A stretch of DNA of 64,000 nt from Advenella sp. FME57 (GCF_014897675.1 NZ_JABUXU010000016.1:1-64000), one strand, 5' to 3'. Positions 35,201-44,966 are shown, counted from the stretch's first letter. Program-made: numbers and translations. Notes: generated from the sequence alone by a model not told the origin.

Positions 35201-35890
35201 ATGTTTTTGCATGGATATGGCGCCCAGATCCTGCACGGCACCTGGGAAACCATCAAACTGGCTTTGTTGTCGCTGCTGGTCGCTTTTGTGCTGGGCCTGA
35301 TCGGCGCCAGCGCGAAGTTGTTCGGCAACCGGCTGTTGCGCGGCATGGCCCAGGTCTACACGACGTTGATTCGGGGCGTGCCCGATCTGGTGCTGATGCT
35401 GCTAATATTTTTCAGTATCCAGATGGGGCTCAATGAAATTACCGATATGCTGGGCATGCAGGTGATTGAAATCGAACCTTTCTATGCCGGCGTGCTTACC
35501 ATCGGTTTTATCTACGGCGCCTATTTTGCCGAGACCTTTCGCGGCGCGTTCCTTGCCGTGCCACGCGGCCAGCTGGAAGCGGCGCGCGCCTATGGCATGC
35601 GCAGCAGCCAGGTGTTTCGGCGTGTGCTGTTTCCGCAAATGATGCGCTTTGCGCTGCCGGGCATAGGCAACAACTGGCAGGTCGTGCTCAAGGCCACGGC
35701 CCTGGTTTCCATTATCGGGCTTACTGACCTGGTTCAGGTGACTCAGGGTGCCGGTCGGGCCACCTCGTCCATGTTCCTGTTCATTTGTGTGGCCGGGTTC
35801 ATCTATCTTGTGCTCACCAGCGTGTCCAACATTGTCCTGTGGCTGCTGGAACGCAAGTATTCCGTGGGCGTGCGAGAGGCGCAGCTATGA
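35201..35890 (+). CDS. Amino acid ABC transporter permease (HisQ-like)
   Basis: A 229-residue inner-membrane permease of the HisQ/OccQ type with about five segments. It starts one base after the stop of the binding-protein gene. The EAA loop is seen in GQLEAARAYGMRSSQVFRRV. The motif TLIRGVPDLVLMLLIFFSIQ is typical of polar amino acid permeases. It overlaps the next permease gene by 4 bp. Confidence 0.94.
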   Translation: MFLHGYGAQILHGTWETIKLALLSLLVAFVLGLIGASAKLFGNRLLRGMAQVYTTLIRGVPDLVLMLLIFFSIQMGLNEITDMLGMQVIEIEPFYAGVLTIGFIYGAYFAETFRGAFLAVPRGQLEAARAYGMRSSQVFRRVLFPQMMRFALPGIGNNWQVVLKATALVSIIGLTDLVQVTQGAGRATSSMFLFICVAGFIYLVLTSVSNIVLWLLERKYSVGVREAQL

Positions 35891-36621
35891 TCGAGTCGCT
35901 CAATAATTTTCTTACCATCCTGAACGATTATTGGAAGCCGCTGCTGTTCTGGGATGGCACTGCGTTTTCCGGGCTGGCGGTCACCCTATGGGTGCTGGTG
36001 CTCTCCCTGGTCCTGGGGCTGGTGCTGGCCATTCCCATGTCGGTGGGGCGGGTCTCGAAAAATCGCTGGATCGCCTGGCCGATCTGGTTCTTCAGTTACG
36101 TGTTTCGTGGCACGCCCTTGTATGTGCAGATTTTGCTGATTTACAGCGGCGTCATCGGCCTGCAGGTGGTGCGCGATACGCCTTTGCTGCACGCTTTTTT
36201 CATGAGCGGCTACAATTGCCTGGTGCTGGCCCTCATGCTCAATACGCTGGCCTACACCACCGAGATTTTTGCCGGTTACATCAAAAACAGTGCGCATGGC
36301 GAACTGGATGCCGCGCGTGCTTTCGGGATGTCCCGGTATAAAATGTATACGCGAGTTATTTTACCTTCGGCGCTGCGTCGGGCGTTGCCGGCCTATAGCA
36401 ACGAAGTCATTCTTATGCTGCATGCCACGTCGCTGGCCTTTACCGCCACTGTGCCGGATATTCTGAAGGTGGCACGCGACGCCAACGCCGCCACCTATCT
36501 GACGTTTGCCGCTTATGGTACGGCAGCCGTTTTGTATATGTGTGTCTCGTTTGTTCTCGTGGCACTGTTTCGCCGGCTGGAAAAGAGAACGCTGGGCTTT
36601 CTGGGTCACAGCCAACACTAG
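35887..36621 (+). CDS. Amino acid ABC transporter permease (HisM-like)
   Basis: A 244-residue permease of the HisM/OccM type. The ATG at 35887 overlaps the preceding stop (ATGA), which fixes the start. It has FFSYVFRGTPLYVQILLIYS and the EAA loop GELDAARAFGMSRYKMYTRV. With the HisQ-like protein it forms the heterodimeric membrane channel of the importer. Confidence 0.94.
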   Translation: MIESLNNFLTILNDYWKPLLFWDGTAFSGLAVTLWVLVLSLVLGLVLAIPMSVGRVSKNRWIAWPIWFFSYVFRGTPLYVQILLIYSGVIGLQVVRDTPLLHAFFMSGYNCLVLALMLNTLAYTTEIFAGYIKNSAHGELDAARAFGMSRYKMYTRVILPSALRRALPAYSNEVILMLHATSLAFTATVPDILKVARDANAATYLTFAAYGTAAVLYMCVSFVLVALFRRLEKRTLGFLGHSQH

Positions 36622-36628
36622 GATCGTT

Positions 36629-37396
36629 ATGTATAAACTCGATGTTCAGAACATCTATAAGTCTTATGGACAAAACGAAGTATTGAAAGGCGTGTCGCTG
36701 CAGGCCAAAGCAGGTGACGTGATCGCCATGATCGGTTCCAGTGGCTCCGGTAAAAGTACATTCCTGCGCTGTATCAATTTTCTTGAACAGCCCAATAGCG
36801 GATCGGTCTCGCTCAATGGCCAGGCGCTGACGGTGAGCAAAGACGCCAGGGGACGCTTGCGCGTCTCCGATGAAAAGCGCTTGCAGGTATTTCGCACCAA
36901 GCTGGCCATGGTGTTCCAGCACTTCAACCTGTGGGCGCACATGACGGCGCTGGAAAACATAATTGAAGCGCCTATGCATGTGCTGGGCGTGCCGAAGGCC
37001 GAAGCCATCGAGCGCGCGCGACAATACCTGAACAAGGTGGGCCTGCCGCCGGCGGTGGAAAATCAATATCCCTCCCAGATGTCCGGCGGTCAGCAGCAGC
37101 GCGTGGCCATTGCCCGGGCGCTGGCCATGGAACCTGAGGTGATGCTGTTTGACGAGCCCACGTCGGCGCTTGATCCTGAGCTGGTCGGAGAGGTGCTGCG
37201 CGTGATGCAGAAACTGGCCGAAGAAGGGCGGACCATGATTGTGGTGACCCATGAAATGGGCTTTGCCCGCAACCTGGCCAGTCATGTCATGTTTTTGCAC
37301 CAGGGTACGGTAGAAGAAGAAGGTACGCCCGATGAGGTCTTCGGCAATACACGTAGTCCACGCCTGCAGCAGTTCCTGTCCGGAAACCTGAAATAA
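36629..37396 (+). CDS. Amino acid ABC transporter ATPase (HisP-like)
   Basis: A 255-residue ATPase starting at MYKLDVQNIYKSYGQNEVLK, 7 bp after the permease stop. Walker A is GSSGSGKSTFLRCINFLE, the signature is MSGGQQQRVAIARAL and Walker B is VMLFDEPTSALDPEL. HEMGFARNLASHV carries the switch histidine. The sequence HFNLWAHMTALENI is typical of the HisP/GlnQ group. It completes the importer operon. Confidence 0.95.
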   Translation: MYKLDVQNIYKSYGQNEVLKGVSLQAKAGDVIAMIGSSGSGKSTFLRCINFLEQPNSGSVSLNGQALTVSKDARGRLRVSDEKRLQVFRTKLAMVFQHFNLWAHMTALENIIEAPMHVLGVPKAEAIERARQYLNKVGLPPAVENQYPSQMSGGQQQRVAIARALAMEPEVMLFDEPTSALDPELVGEVLRVMQKLAEEGRTMIVVTHEMGFARNLASHVMFLHQGTVEEEGTPDEVFGNTRSPRLQQFLSGNLK

Positions 37397-37481
37397 TGCG
37401 GGGCTACCGCGCCGCTATCGGGCGTGTTTTTGCTGCTGCCGCTTTCCCTGTGCCGATGCGCATTCACGCAGGAGACTGCCG

Positions 37482-38309
37482 ATGAGCGTGCTGACCATTA
37501 TTGCCTTGTTGTGTCTGGGGGCCTTTGGCGGCTTCATGGCCGGTTTGCTGGGTGTGGGCGGCGGCATGGTGCTGGTGCCCTTTCTGACCCTGTTGTTTGG
37601 CGCCTCCCTGATGTCGCCCGACCTTGCGGTTCACTCGGCCATCGCGACCAGCATGGGCATGATCCTCTTTACATCGATCTCCAGCATGCGAGCCCACCAT
37701 CTACAGGGCGCTGTCCTGTGGCCGGTGGTCTTTACGCTGGCTCCGGGCATCGTGCTCGGTGGCCTGCTCTCGGGAGGCGCGGTATTTGCCTATTTGCATG
37801 GCGCTGCGTTGTCGCTGTTTTTTGCGCTGTTTGTTGGCTATTCGGGCGTGAACATGTTGCGCAATAAAAAGCCCAAACCGTCCCGGCAACTGCCCGGCAT
37901 GGTGGGACGCACGGCAGCCGGTACCGGCATCGGATTTATTTCTGGTCTGGTCGGCGCCGGTGGCGGGTTTTTGTCGGTCCCTTTCATGGTCTGGTGCAAT
38001 GTGCCCCTGCGCAACGCGGTTGCAACCTCTGCCGCACTTGGGTTTCCCATTGCATTCTCCAATAGCGTGGGCTATATAGCGTCCGGTATCCGCGAAGTAG
38101 GCGTGCGCGACGGCATGCTGGGCTATGTTTACTGGCCGGCCCTCATATTGCTGGTTATCATGAGTGTGTTATTGGCGCCGGTAGGTGCACGCATGGCACA
38201 CACCTTGCCGGTAGATAAACTGCGCAGGGTCTTTGCCTGCCTGTTGTTTGCGCTGGCCGCCTATATGCTGTTCAAGGCGCTGCAGCAATACGGTGTGTTT
38301 AGCGGGTAA
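37482..38309 (+). CDS. TauE/SafE-family (TSUP) sulfite or organic-anion exporter
   Basis: A 275-residue membrane protein with about eight helices in two repeats. Each repeat carries a Gly-rich motif: FMAGLLGVGGGMVLVPFLTL and FISGLVGAGGGFLSVPFMVW. This is the mark of the TauE/SafE (TSUP) family, members of which export sulfite, sulfoacetate or similar anions in sulfonate degraders. It follows the amino acid importer by about 85 bp and may read through from it. Sulfite export would suit the sauRSTU and SorA genes elsewhere in the window, but the substrate is inferred. Confidence 0.88.
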   Translation: MSVLTIIALLCLGAFGGFMAGLLGVGGGMVLVPFLTLLFGASLMSPDLAVHSAIATSMGMILFTSISSMRAHHLQGAVLWPVVFTLAPGIVLGGLLSGGAVFAYLHGAALSLFFALFVGYSGVNMLRNKKPKPSRQLPGMVGRTAAGTGIGFISGLVGAGGGFLSVPFMVWCNVPLRNAVATSAALGFPIAFSNSVGYIASGIREVGVRDGMLGYVYWPALILLVIMSVLLAPVGARMAHTLPVDKLRRVFACLLFALAAYMLFKALQQYGVFSG

Positions 38310-38438
38310 CGCAGTTGCGCAGGCGCTGGCCGCTGCGCCCTAGGGGCACGGGCCTTATGAGCCTTTATGGAGCCTTACGGGCGTGGCGGGTCCTACAGGC
38401 TTTACGACCTTTATGGGCCCCAAGGCCCTGGTGAAGCG

Positions 38439-39224
38439 TTATGGGCGCGGCGGGCGAAATACCTGCGGGTCGTCGTAGAAAGCCGGATTCTCGCTGGCGG
38501 CATCCCAGCCCGGGATGCCCATGACAGGCAAGGGGCAGTGTGGCTTGGCCTGCAGTTGTTCCTCGGTCAGGAGGTTTTCCAACGTCTGCGCCATTACCCC
38601 GTCGATATCACAGGTGGGCGTATCCGACGGGATGCGTATCACATTTGCCGTGATTGCCTTGTATGGATTTACGCATTTTTCCAGCAGGGCATGGCCGACA
38701 ATGGCAACATGCGTCTGCTGCCACAAAGCGCGTTCCTTGACAAACGCGCGACGCCAATCCCGTTGCTCGATTGCGTCCCACAAGGCGGATGGCGCTTGCA
38801 GAAACAGGCCGCCCTCGTCCAGCAGGGTGATCGTATCGCGAACCACGCCGCGTCGCTGACCCACACCCTGGCGCAAAATCTGCTGGCACTGGATTCTGTT
38901 GAACAGGGTTTTTACCTTGGGAAACCGGAACCAGCACAGGCCGTTGAAAAAATCATGCAAATTGTCCCGCGTCGGACACTCGCCGTTCTGTCCGATGAAC
39001 TGCTCATAGGCCATGTCCGCAGGCAGTGCAGACTGGCTGGTAAATCGGATGGGGCACGACGCCGGCGCCAGTGCATTGAGCAATGGCGCCACTGGTATGG
39101 GTGCGTTCATGGCCGCTGCTGCCAGGGAGGCCGCGTCCCAATGTGTATGGCCTGGCAGCCAGGCGCGCAAAGGCGACCACCATGGGCGCCTCGTGTCCAG
39201 CCTGGACAGCACATCAACAATCAT
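38439..39224 (-). CDS. DUF3025 domain protein
   Basis: A 261-residue protein of the DUF3025 family, common in betaproteobacteria and of unknown function. Family features are YEQFIGQNGECPTRDNLHDF, then FNGLCWFRFPKVKTLFNRIQ, and LLDEGGLFLQAPSALWDAIE. The C-terminal part reads CPLPVMGIPGWDAASENPAF. No signal peptide or membrane segment is present, so it is cytoplasmic. It lies 38 bp after creA on the same strand. Confidence 0.87.
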   Translation of the reverse strand: MIVDVLSRLDTRRPWWSPLRAWLPGHTHWDAASLAAAAMNAPIPVAPLLNALAPASCPIRFTSQSALPADMAYEQFIGQNGECPTRDNLHDFFNGLCWFRFPKVKTLFNRIQCQQILRQGVGQRRGVVRDTITLLDEGGLFLQAPSALWDAIEQRDWRRAFVKERALWQQTHVAIVGHALLEKCVNPYKAITANVIRIPSDTPTCDIDGVMAQTLENLLTEEQLQAKPHCPLPVMGIPGWDAASENPAFYDDPQVFRPPRP

Positions 39225-39262
39225 GCAATGCGACCTTGCATCCGCTTGTTGTCATGGCGAAC

Positions 39263-39769
39263 TCACTTGAATGTGATGACCGGCTCGATATCGCGCCAGG
39301 GCATCAGCGGCACAACGGAAATGCTGTTGTAGGGCGAGCCGTCAATCAGTTTTTCGCTGACAACCAGATAGATCAGGGATTTGTTTTCGATGTCAACCAG
39401 GCGCGAGACATTGAGTCCCTTGAACAGAAAACTCATGCGCTGGGTAAACACATCTTCCTGTACCTTGCGCACAGGCTGCGCAGCCTTGAGCGGGCCTGTC
39501 TGGCGGCACGACAACGAGAAACGTGACGGGTTTTCTGCAAAACCCAGCGCGCCTGACACACCGCCGGTTTTGGCGTAGGACAGATGGCATGTCACGCCTT
39601 CGATTTGCGGATCGTTGAAAGACTGTACGCAGACCTTGTCATTGTTGACAATACGCCAGGTGGTGCTGACGCAGCCAATATCATCGGCGACGGCAGTGGC
39701 GGGGGCAGCGATGCTCAGTAGCGCGGCGCAGGTTGCAAGCGCGGGAAAGAATCGTTTCATGATGCTCAT
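39263..39769 (-). CDS. creA: CreA family exported protein
   Basis: A 168-residue exported protein of the CreA family. The signal peptide (MKRFFPALATCAALLSIAAP) ends near AVA. The mature part begins DDIGCVSTTWRIVNNDKVCV and contains DPQIEGVTCHLSYAKTGGV and SFLFKGLNVSRLVDIENKSL, all characteristic. Three cysteines of the mature part may form disulfides. CreA is conserved in proteobacteria but its function is not established. Confidence 0.92.
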   Translation of the reverse strand: MSIMKRFFPALATCAALLSIAAPATAVADDIGCVSTTWRIVNNDKVCVQSFNDPQIEGVTCHLSYAKTGGVSGALGFAENPSRFSLSCRQTGPLKAAQPVRKVQEDVFTQRMSFLFKGLNVSRLVDIENKSLIYLVVSEKLIDGSPYNSISVVPLMPWRDIEPVITFK

Positions 39770-39993
39770 GATACCTAAGGGAATAAGTTGAATGTCGGCA
39801 AAGAGTTTACACCCAATCGGGCGCTGCAGGACAGTTGCCAGGAAAACCCCGGGCCGCAGGCGACAATCGCCAGCGCGCGCGCTGCCAAATGCGACTACAA
39901 TAGTCCGGCATGTTGTCGCGTCCCCAACGACATGCGATGCGAAGTCTTGCCTGCATTAAGCCCGCTTGGGCAGAACCGCTTACCTATCATCCT

Positions 39994-40383
39994 ATGGAAA
40001 AACTACGTATTGATAAATGGCTCTGGGCAGCACGTTTTTACAAGACGCGTTCGCTGGCGGCCACTGAAATCGGCAAAGGCCGCGTGCTGATCAACGATCA
40101 CCCGATCAAACCCGCCCGTGAAGTGAGCCCGGGCGACCTGGTGGCGGTCCGACGTGATCAGACCACGATCACGGTTCAGGTGCTGGCGTTATCTGCCATA
40201 CGGGGGCCGGCGCCTGTTGCGCGCACGCTTTATGAAGAGACCGAAGCGAGCCGGCTGGCGCGCGAGGCCGCGCAGGAACAGCGGAGGCTGGCCGGTGAGC
40301 CCGCCCTCAGTCTTGAGCATGGCCGCCCGACCAAGCGTGATCGCCGTCAACTGGAACAGGTGAAAAAAGGTGGTGACTGGTAA
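39994..40383 (+). CDS. hslR: S4-domain RNA-binding protein (Hsp15-like)
   Basis: A 129-residue protein read from MEKLRIDKWLWAARFYKTRS. The S4 RNA-binding domain covers residues 1-65 (ATEIGKGRVLINDHPIKPAR, then EVSPGDLVAVRR). The tail is rich in Arg, Glu and Lys. Hsp15 binds free 50S ribosomal subunits carrying nascent chains and helps recycle them after heat stress. An upstream ATG at 39910 would add 28 residues with no family match. Assignment to hslR rests on architecture and length. Confidence 0.88.
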   Translation: MEKLRIDKWLWAARFYKTRSLAATEIGKGRVLINDHPIKPAREVSPGDLVAVRRDQTTITVQVLALSAIRGPAPVARTLYEETEASRLAREAAQEQRRLAGEPALSLEHGRPTKRDRRQLEQVKKGGDW

Positions 40384-40569
40384 ACCGCGCCAAATCTGCA
40401 CAGGCAATAAAACAGATTGTAAGAAGGGGTTAAACAGCGGCACCAACACCTATCAATTTGTTGCGGATGATTTTACAATCGTGTTCAATCCATTGGCCCC
40501 CAGCCTGTGCAACGGGTGTTTTCTCAGGTTGTTCAGGATATACATCTAAAAAAATCGAGGAGTACAGAC

Positions 40570-42357
40570 ATGTTGTTCGACAAAAGAATAAGCCGGCTTG
40601 CGCTGTCGGCAACCTGCCTGAGCGTTGCGCTGGCGCTGGGTGCAGGCCAGGTCACGGCGCAGGAACCACCGGCTGCCGCAAGCACCGTCAACCTGCCGGC
40701 GCCGCCTACCATCAAGTATGACTACGACATGGATATTTTCCATCCGGTCAGCGCCAAAAACGGTATGGTGGCATCCGAGCAGCGCCTGGCCTCGGAGATC
40801 GGACTGGAGATTCTCAAAAAAGGCGGTAATGCGGTCGATGCGGCGGTGGCTGTGGGCTTTGCCCTGGCCGTGGCATTGCCCAATGCGGGCAACCTGGGCG
40901 GTGGCGGTTTTATGATGGTGCACGAGGCCAAATCGGGCAAGACCATCGCGCTTGATTTTCGTGAAATGGCCCCGTCAAAGGCCGGCCGCGACATGTATCT
41001 GGATGACAAGGGCCAGGTCATCAATAATAAATCGCTGTATACCCATTTTGCCGTTGGCGTACCGGGTACGGTCAAAGGGATGGAGCATGCCCTGAAAAAA
41101 TGGGGCACCATGCCGCTGGCAGAGGTGATCCAGCCGGCCATTGCCCTTGCGGAAAAGGGATATGCCGTCAGCCCGACGCTGGCCGAAGCGCTGGCTGTGG
41201 AAAAAGACAACCTGGGCAAGTGGGAAAACACCAAGGCCATTTTCTTCAAGGATGGCGAACCGCTCAAGGCGGGTGAGCAACTGGTCATGAAAGATCTGGC
41301 CAATTCCATGAAAATGATCGCAGAACAGGGCAGTGATGCGTTTTACAAGGGCGCCATTGCCGAGCAGATCGTCCAGGAAATGGGCAAGCATCAGGGACTG
41401 ATTAGCAAAGAGGACCTGGCCAACTACAAAGTGGTGGAACGTGAGCCAGTCACCGGTGACTATCGCGGCTACAAGATTGTGTCCATGCCGCCTCCGAGCT
41501 CGGGCGGTATCCATATCATTCAGATGTTGAATGTGCTGGAACACTTCCCATTGAACGAATCGGGCCCCAACAGCGCCAAAACCATTCGCCTGATGGCAGA
41601 AACCATGAAGCGCGCTTATGCCGACCGGTCCGAATATCTGGGTGATACCGATTTTGTCAAAGTCCCGCAAAAAGGCCTGATCGCCAAATCCTATGCTGAT
41701 GATCTGGCCAAACTGGTGGCCGAAGAAAAAGTGACGTCTGCCAGGGATATCAAGCCCGGCGCGCCGCAGAAATATGAAAGCGACCAGACTACCCATTACT
41801 CTGTTGTAGATAAGGACGGCAATGCGGTCGCAGTCACTTATACGCTGAATCTGAATTTCGGCAGCGGGATTGTAGCCGGCAATACCGGCGTTCTGCTGAA
41901 CAATGAGATGGATGACTTTTCGGCCAAGCCGGGCGTGCCTAATGCCTTCGGCCTGATCGGCGGGGAGGCCAATGCCATTGAGCCCGGCAAGCGGCCACTG
42001 TCGTCCATGACGCCAACCATGGTGCTCAAGGACGACAAGCCCTGGCTGGTGACCGGTAGCCCTGGCGGCGCACGCATTATCACAACTGTGTTGCAGACGC
42101 TCACCAACAGTATTGATTTTGGCATGAACCCGGCCGTTGCTGCTGCCCTGCCGCGCTTTCATCACCAATGGCTGCCGGACGAACTGCGGCTGGAACCCGG
42201 ATTTAGTCCCGATACCATCGAGCTGCTGAAAAAACAGGGCTACAAGGTCGTTGTCAAGCCCACAATGGGCCGCACGCAAACCATACAGATTCGCGACAAT
42301 ATGATGTATGGCTACTCTGATCCGCGTAATCCGGATGGCGTCACTCTGGGGTACTGA
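40570..42357 (+). CDS. ggt: Gamma-glutamyltransferase
   Basis: A 595-residue exported enzyme that hydrolyses or transfers the gamma-glutamyl group of glutathione. The ATG at 40570 follows GAGGAG and gives signal ISRLALSATCLSVALALGAG. An earlier in-frame ATG at 40507 lacks such a site. The autoprocessing site is TTHYSVVDKDGNAVAVTYTL, with Thr407 becoming the N-terminal nucleophile of the small subunit. The C-terminal motifs KRPLSSMTPTMV and TGSPGGARIITTVLQ are intact. A perfect terminator follows. Glutathione-derived sulfur use in the periplasm is the likely role. Confidence 0.96.
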   Translation: MLFDKRISRLALSATCLSVALALGAGQVTAQEPPAAASTVNLPAPPTIKYDYDMDIFHPVSAKNGMVASEQRLASEIGLEILKKGGNAVDAAVAVGFALAVALPNAGNLGGGGFMMVHEAKSGKTIALDFREMAPSKAGRDMYLDDKGQVINNKSLYTHFAVGVPGTVKGMEHALKKWGTMPLAEVIQPAIALAEKGYAVSPTLAEALAVEKDNLGKWENTKAIFFKDGEPLKAGEQLVMKDLANSMKMIAEQGSDAFYKGAIAEQIVQEMGKHQGLISKEDLANYKVVEREPVTGDYRGYKIVSMPPPSSGGIHIIQMLNVLEHFPLNESGPNSAKTIRLMAETMKRAYADRSEYLGDTDFVKVPQKGLIAKSYADDLAKLVAEEKVTSARDIKPGAPQKYESDQTTHYSVVDKDGNAVAVTYTLNLNFGSGIVAGNTGVLLNNEMDDFSAKPGVPNAFGLIGGEANAIEPGKRPLSSMTPTMVLKDDKPWLVTGSPGGARIITTVLQTLTNSIDFGMNPAVAAALPRFHHQWLPDELRLEPGFSPDTIELLKKQGYKVVVKPTMGRTQTIQIRDNMMYGYSDPRNPDGVTLGY

Positions 42358-42381
42358 ATCAAGGGGTGAGTGATGGTATGG

Positions 42382-42409
42382 ACGGCCTGCACGCGTGCAG
42401 GCCGTTTTT
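42382..42409 (+). terminator. Rho-independent terminator of ggt
   Basis: A perfect 24-bp palindrome (arms ACGGCCTGCACG and CGTGCAGGCCGT) runs into five Ts, about 25 bp after the ggt stop. Confidence 0.93.
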
Positions 42410-42584
42410 CACACAACGATCAAAACCCCAATGCGATGTATGACAAGGGCAAATTCCGCCTGCCGCTTTGGTATGATGGGCCGGCAAACCTGATGTCGGA
42501 CATCGTGAAGCGCTGCATGTGTTGACCCGTGCTGTTGCTGCATTCGGCCCGGCCGGGCCGAGCAGTCACGCAAAAAGGAATGTC

Positions 42585-43640
42585 ATGAGTAAATCACTCG
42601 TCCAATTATTGAATACAACATATCCGCTGATCCAGGCACCTATGGCGGGCGTTTCCACGCCGGCACTGGCCGCTGCCGTATCGGAGGCCGGTGCGCTGGG
42701 CTCTTTGGGACTGGCGTCCGCCTCGCTGGATCAGGCGCGCAGCATGATCACCGAAGTCCAGCGCCTGACGCGCAATCCGGTAAACATCAATTTCTTCTGC
42801 CATCGGCCGACCGCGCCGGACCAGGCGGCCAGCCAGGCGTGGCTGGAGCACTTGCGTCCCATGTTCGAAGCGTTCGGGGCCACGCCGCCATCAGAACTGA
42901 AGGACATCTACAGGCCATTTCCCGATTACCCGGATATGCTTGAACTGGTGCTGCAAACCCGTCCGGCAGTGGTCAGTTTCCATTTCGGCTTGCCGTCGCA
43001 GGAATATATTGACGCGTTGAAAAACGCCGGCATCCTTCTGATGGCCAGCGCAACCACGCCCGCAGAGGCCCGCCAGATCGAGGCCGCCGGCATTGATGTG
43101 CTGATTGCCCAGGGATATGAAGCCGGCGGACATCGGGGCGTATTCGACCCGGAAAATGGCGACGCTCAGTATGGTACGTTTGCCCTGGTGCATATGCTGG
43201 CAACACAATCGGCATTGCCGGTGGTGGCCGCTGGCGGCATTATGGACGGTGCTGCTATCAAGGCCGCGCTGGCCCTGGGCGCGGCTGGCGTGCAATGCGG
43301 CACGGCGTTTGTGCTGTGCCCGGAATCGGCCGCCAATGCCGCCTACCGCAAGGCGTTGCAAAGCGAACGCGCTTATGACACCCGTGTTACGACGACGCTA
43401 TCGGGGCGCGCAGCGCGTGGTTTGCGCAACCGCCTGTATATAGATGAACCGTCCAGCGCCCGTCCGCCCACCCCCGGCTATTCCATGACCTATGATGCGG
43501 CCAAGGCACTGAACGCGGCTGCGAGCGCCAAAGGCAATGATGACTTTGCCGCGCAATGGGCAGGCCAGGCGGCGGCATTGGCCCGGCCGATGCCGGCAAC
43601 GCAAATGGTGCAGACGCTGGTTACGGAAGCGGGCTGGTAA
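42585..43640 (+). CDS. Nitronate monooxygenase (2-nitropropane dioxygenase family)
   Basis: A 351-residue FMN enzyme read from MSKSLVQLLNTTYPLIQAPM, with AAAGGA just upstream of the ATG at 42585. The FMN-binding (beta/alpha)8 barrel has YPLIQAPMAGVSTPALAAAV at the first strand. It also has DVLIAQGYEAGGHRGVF and VVAAGGIMDGAAIKAALALG, which bind the phosphate. These enzymes oxidise alkyl nitronates such as propionate-3-nitronate. It is monocistronic, after the ggt terminator. Confidence 0.92.
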   Translation: MSKSLVQLLNTTYPLIQAPMAGVSTPALAAAVSEAGALGSLGLASASLDQARSMITEVQRLTRNPVNINFFCHRPTAPDQAASQAWLEHLRPMFEAFGATPPSELKDIYRPFPDYPDMLELVLQTRPAVVSFHFGLPSQEYIDALKNAGILLMASATTPAEARQIEAAGIDVLIAQGYEAGGHRGVFDPENGDAQYGTFALVHMLATQSALPVVAAGGIMDGAAIKAALALGAAGVQCGTAFVLCPESAANAAYRKALQSERAYDTRVTTTLSGRAARGLRNRLYIDEPSSARPPTPGYSMTYDAAKALNAAASAKGNDDFAAQWAGQAAALARPMPATQMVQTLVTEAGW

Positions 43641-43671
43641 ACCGCCAAGAATCCTTGTCGGATCAGCCAGC

Positions 43672-43694
43672 GCGCCCGGCAATGCGTCGGGCGC
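43672..43694 (-). terminator. Possible hairpin between convergent genes
   Basis: GCGCCCG and CGGGCGC form a 7-bp stem over 9 bases between the nitronate monooxygenase and MFS genes. No T-run follows on either strand, so the call is weak. Confidence 0.3.
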
Positions 43695-43772
43695 CTGTCT
43701 GCCGCGTGAGCATCATCGCCATCGTAATTATCATCACAAGCGTAATTGTCAGCGCAAGCGTATCGTAGTGGG

Positions 43773-44966
43773 CTATGTGCGCAGTTGGTGCCTGCGCAAA
43801 ATAACGCCTCGCATCAGGAAAATCACCAGGCCGATCAGTGTCATCAGCAGGCCCGCCCATACGGGCGAAACCAGACCCAGGCCGGCGGTAATGGTGATGC
43901 CGCCCAGCCAAGCGCCCAGTGCATTGGCGGCATTGAAAGCGGCATGTGTCAAGGCACCCATCAGTGTAGGCGCCTGCGGGGCGCTTAGCATGATCTGGAC
44001 CTGCATGGAAGGCACCACCAGCATGGAGCTGAACGCAATGCCAAACATACAGATCAACAGCATCCAGGAAGAGCTTGCCGTCAGGCCCAGGATAAACAGC
44101 ACAATCAGCACACAGCAAAAGCCGATGATGATTCCCTTCTGTTGATATTTGTCCGCCAGATAGCCGCCCAGCAGGTTGCCGCTGGTCATGCCGACGCCAA
44201 AGGTCATCAGGGCGACCGGAATCATCGCCGCAGGCAAATGGGCCACATCGGTCACCATGGGACCAATATAGGTATAAACGGCAAAAATGCTGCTGGTGCC
44301 AATGGCGATGATCAGGAGCAGAAACCAGGCTTGGGGTGTTTTCAGACCATGCAGCTCCTGGCTGACCGGATTGCCCTTTAGCGCATCTGATTTGGGTAAC
44401 CAGCGCCATAGGCAACCGAAGGCCAGCAGGCCGAACAGCGCGACCAACAGGTAGGTATTGCGCCAGCCCAATACCTGTCCGGCAAAGGTGGCTGCAGGCG
44501 CACCAATGATATTGGCCACGGTCAGGCCCAGCAGGATCAGCGACACAGCCCTGCCGGTTTTGCTTTTGCCGACCAGATGGGCGCCGGCCACAACGCCCGC
44601 GCCAAAATAGCAACCATGCGGCAGCCCGGTCAGAAACCGCGCCACAATCAGCGATTCGATAGAGGGCGCCAGCGCTGACAGCACATTGCCCACAATGAAC
44701 ATGAAAAACAGCAGAAGCAGAAACGGTCGCCGATGCAGGCGTGCGCCTGCCATGGTCAGCAACGGCGCGCCGGTCACAACGCCAATGGCATAGGCTGAAA
44801 TGGCATGACCGGCAGTCGGTATGCTGACCTGCAGATCGCTTACGATCAGCGGCAATATTCCCATGCTGGCAAATTCAGTGGTGCCGATACAAAAGCTGCC
44901 CAGGGACAGCGCGAGCAGGGCCAGGGCCACGTGTTGTGGCGTCGTGCCGGAAGTTGAAGGTTGCAT
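43773..44966 (-). CDS. MFS transporter (DHA1, AraJ-like)
   Basis: A 397-residue 12-segment major facilitator protein read from MQPSTSGTTPQHVALALLAL. The segments LGSFCIGTTEFASMGILPLI and ARLHRRPFLLLLFFMFIVGN (motif A region) are typical of the AraJ/YdhP-like DHA1 exporters. It lies 46 bp downstream of the CoA-transferase gene on the same strand and is probably the last gene of a three-gene operon with it and the nitroreductase. The cargo is unknown. Confidence 0.88.
   Translation of the reverse strand: MQPSTSGTTPQHVALALLALSLGSFCIGTTEFASMGILPLIVSDLQVSIPTAGHAISAYAIGVVTGAPLLTMAGARLHRRPFLLLLFFMFIVGNVLSALAPSIESLIVARFLTGLPHGCYFGAGVVAGAHLVGKSKTGRAVSLILLGLTVANIIGAPAATFAGQVLGWRNTYLLVALFGLLAFGCLWRWLPKSDALKGNPVSQELHGLKTPQAWFLLLIIAIGTSSIFAVYTYIGPMVTDVAHLPAAMIPVALMTFGVGMTSGNLLGGYLADKYQQKGIIIGFCCVLIVLFILGLTASSSWMLLICMFGIAFSSMLVVPSMQVQIMLSAPQAPTLMGALTHAAFNAANALGAWLGGITITAGLGLVSPVWAGLLMTLIGLVIFLMRGVILRRHQLRT

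Noticed and set aside
36440-37300. Reverse open frame across the amino acid ABC genes
   Set aside because: Antisense shadow of a permease and an ATPase that both show full motifs.
38340-38460. Repeated TTATGGGC/CCTTTATG words after the TauE gene
   Set aside because: Short and irregular copies without clear symmetry; they partly overlap the end of the DUF3025 gene.
40975-42279. Long reverse open frame inside ggt
   Set aside because: Antisense to a gene with an intact catalytic site; the translation is His/Gln-rich with no recognisable domain.
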